Source: an uncultured Desulfovibrionaceae bacterium (GTDB lineage Bacteria > Desulfobacterota > Desulfovibrionia > Desulfovibrionales > Desulfovibrionaceae). Taken from it: a DNA stretch of 6,579 nucleotides. The notes under the pieces were generated by a model. That model saw nothing but the letters and a program-made list of their open reading frames with translations. It was not told the DNA's origin and ran no database searches. The position numbers and the translations under genes were made by a program. Shown here one piece after another: positions 5,805-6,579 of this stretch. Each line of letters starts with the position of its first letter. Within the stretch, counting starts at the first letter, position 1. The DNA lies in the NCBI GenBank assembly GCA_947037905.1, contig CAMQUX010000080.1, forward strand, positions 1 to 6,579. The letters run 5' to 3'.

Positions 5805-6579
5805 CTATATAGCTAAATTAAGACTAAGAGAGCCACCGAATCCACCTTCAAATGAATACATACCAGCTAAACTAAAACCTAGTTTAACGCTCGACATATA
5901 CCCAAAACCTGCAGTCCATACATCTGAGCGAACTTCATTCACATCTCGAATAAATCCGATACGTATTGCTCCAAATTTATCTTCTTTTCCAAACTCAACC
6001 CCTGCTCGAAAATATCGAGATTTAGCTATATTTTGCCCTACTCCCCAATCATCAAATAAATCATATTCGATTTCTGCTAGTAGATATGGTTCAAGCGTGA
6101 AAGCTATAGCTACATCTACTTGTGGAGTCATGCTCACTGTTCCGAGTTTTGGATTATCTTCATCTACTATATAGCTACGAGGTATTAAGTTACTTGCTAC
6201 TAAGCCCACTTGCCAGTATTTAGAAATTACTTTTTGCACGCCAATATCAAAGTTCATCATCAACGCACTTCGACTTGTAGCGAACTGAAGCTCGTTCATT
6301 TTAGAAGCTGCGAACTCTTGCCCATAAATAGTAATATCTTGTATCTTGGTTGTTACACCAATATTAAAACCTTTAATATTAGCCCCTGTTGTAAAACCGT
6401 AATCATCAACTTGTATACCTGTATATAAAGAATATGATTTTAACGCACTAATAGCCGCAGCATTTAATGTTTTAGGGTCGCTTGTATTATAAAAAGGATT
6501 AATGATAGCATCACCGGGTTTACCATAGATTGGTGCTGCTAGTCCTAATTCTGCTAAAAAAGGATGGTCATCATATGTA
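5805..6579 (-). CDS. TraF-like outer-membrane protein (paralogue 4, 5' end outside window)
   Basis: The frame is open without a stop from the TAG at 5805 to the window edge, giving 257 whole codons. The methionine at 6299 is internal: barrel-like sequence (KGFNIGVTTK, DITIYGQEF) continues before it, and no in-frame ATG occurs between it and the edge. By comparison with its relatives roughly 120-150 N-terminal residues, including the signal peptide, are missing. The C-terminal scaffold is recognisable: MNFDIGVQ, ASNLIP, TPQ, the DW step, YFRAGVEFG, then SFEGGFGGSL at the end. It is the divergent member: GYAYDIS is replaced by GFIRDVN, YALDGG by YSFEGG, and the last residue is isoleucine instead of phenylalanine. 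No cysteine is visible. Family as for the other three (TraF_2-like outer-membrane barrel); function unknown. Confidence 0.8.
   Translation of the reverse strand, partial: TYDDHPFLAELGLAAPIYGKPGDAIINPFYNTSDPKTLNAAAISALKSYSLYTGIQVDDYGFTTGANIKGFNIGVTTKIQDITIYGQEFAASKMNELQFATSRSALMMNFDIGVQKVISKYWQVGLVASNLIPRSYIVDEDNPKLGTVSMTPQVDVAIAFTLEPYLLAEIEYDLFDDWGVGQNIAKSRYFRAGVEFGKEDKFGAIRIGFIRDVNEVRSDVWTAGFGYMSSVKLGFSLAGMYSFEGGFGGSLSLNLAI

Noticed and set aside
5779..6428. Plus-strand reading frames of 131 and 72 codons
   Set aside because: They run antisense to paralogue 4, whose protein matches the barrel family motif by motif. The antisense peptides resemble nothing and lack ribosome binding sites.

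Overview
This is a strongly A+T-rich window (about 70% A+T by eye) from a diderm (Gram-negative) bacterium. Every complete minus-strand gene encodes a signal peptide followed by a glycine- and aromatic-rich chain of alternating hydrophobic and polar residues. Each complete one ends in phenylalanine, the classic outer-membrane beta-barrel pattern. I cannot assign a genus from sequence alone; a low-GC proteobacterium or another low-GC diderm would fit.

From left to right the window holds: a gene-free left edge (1-352) with a perfect inverted repeat, a homopyrimidine tract and a stem-loop terminator; a TraF-like outer-membrane protein gene on the minus strand (353-1498, paralogue 1); a divergent plus-strand gene for a PnuC-family vitamin-precursor transporter (1751-2497, GTG start with a very good ribosome binding site); a second TraF-like gene on the minus strand (2593-3753, paralogue 2); a third (3947-5182, paralogue 3); a 622-bp non-coding stretch rich in inverted repeats (5183-5804); and the C-terminal part of a fourth TraF-like gene (5805 to beyond 6579, paralogue 4). 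Reading the last frame codon by codon shows it is open to the window edge, so it is a partial gene and not a short one starting at 6299.

The main feature is the array of four homologous minus-strand genes. All share a C-terminal scaffold (FNxDxGxQ, TNL, KPQ/RPQ, a GW or DW step, the GQF-R-G-EFG strand, GYAYD, SDI-S-G, YALDGG). The three complete ones also share an N-terminal signature (ART...G-GVAGG-Y-D...NPALG). Paralogues 1 to 3 are close to one another and paralogue 4 is clearly more divergent. They look like TraF_2-type (Pfam PF13729, 'conjugal transfer protein TraF') outer-membrane proteins. The mature chains have no thioredoxin-like CxxC, and no conjugation genes are visible, so a conjugation role is not supported. 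Each gene has its own leader, and most have a visible terminator, so the array reads as separate transcription units and not one operon. The pnuC-like gene interrupts the array on the other strand, diverging from paralogue 1 and converging on paralogue 2. No functional link between transporter and barrels can be shown from the window.

No tRNA, rRNA, CRISPR, IS element or transposase was found.
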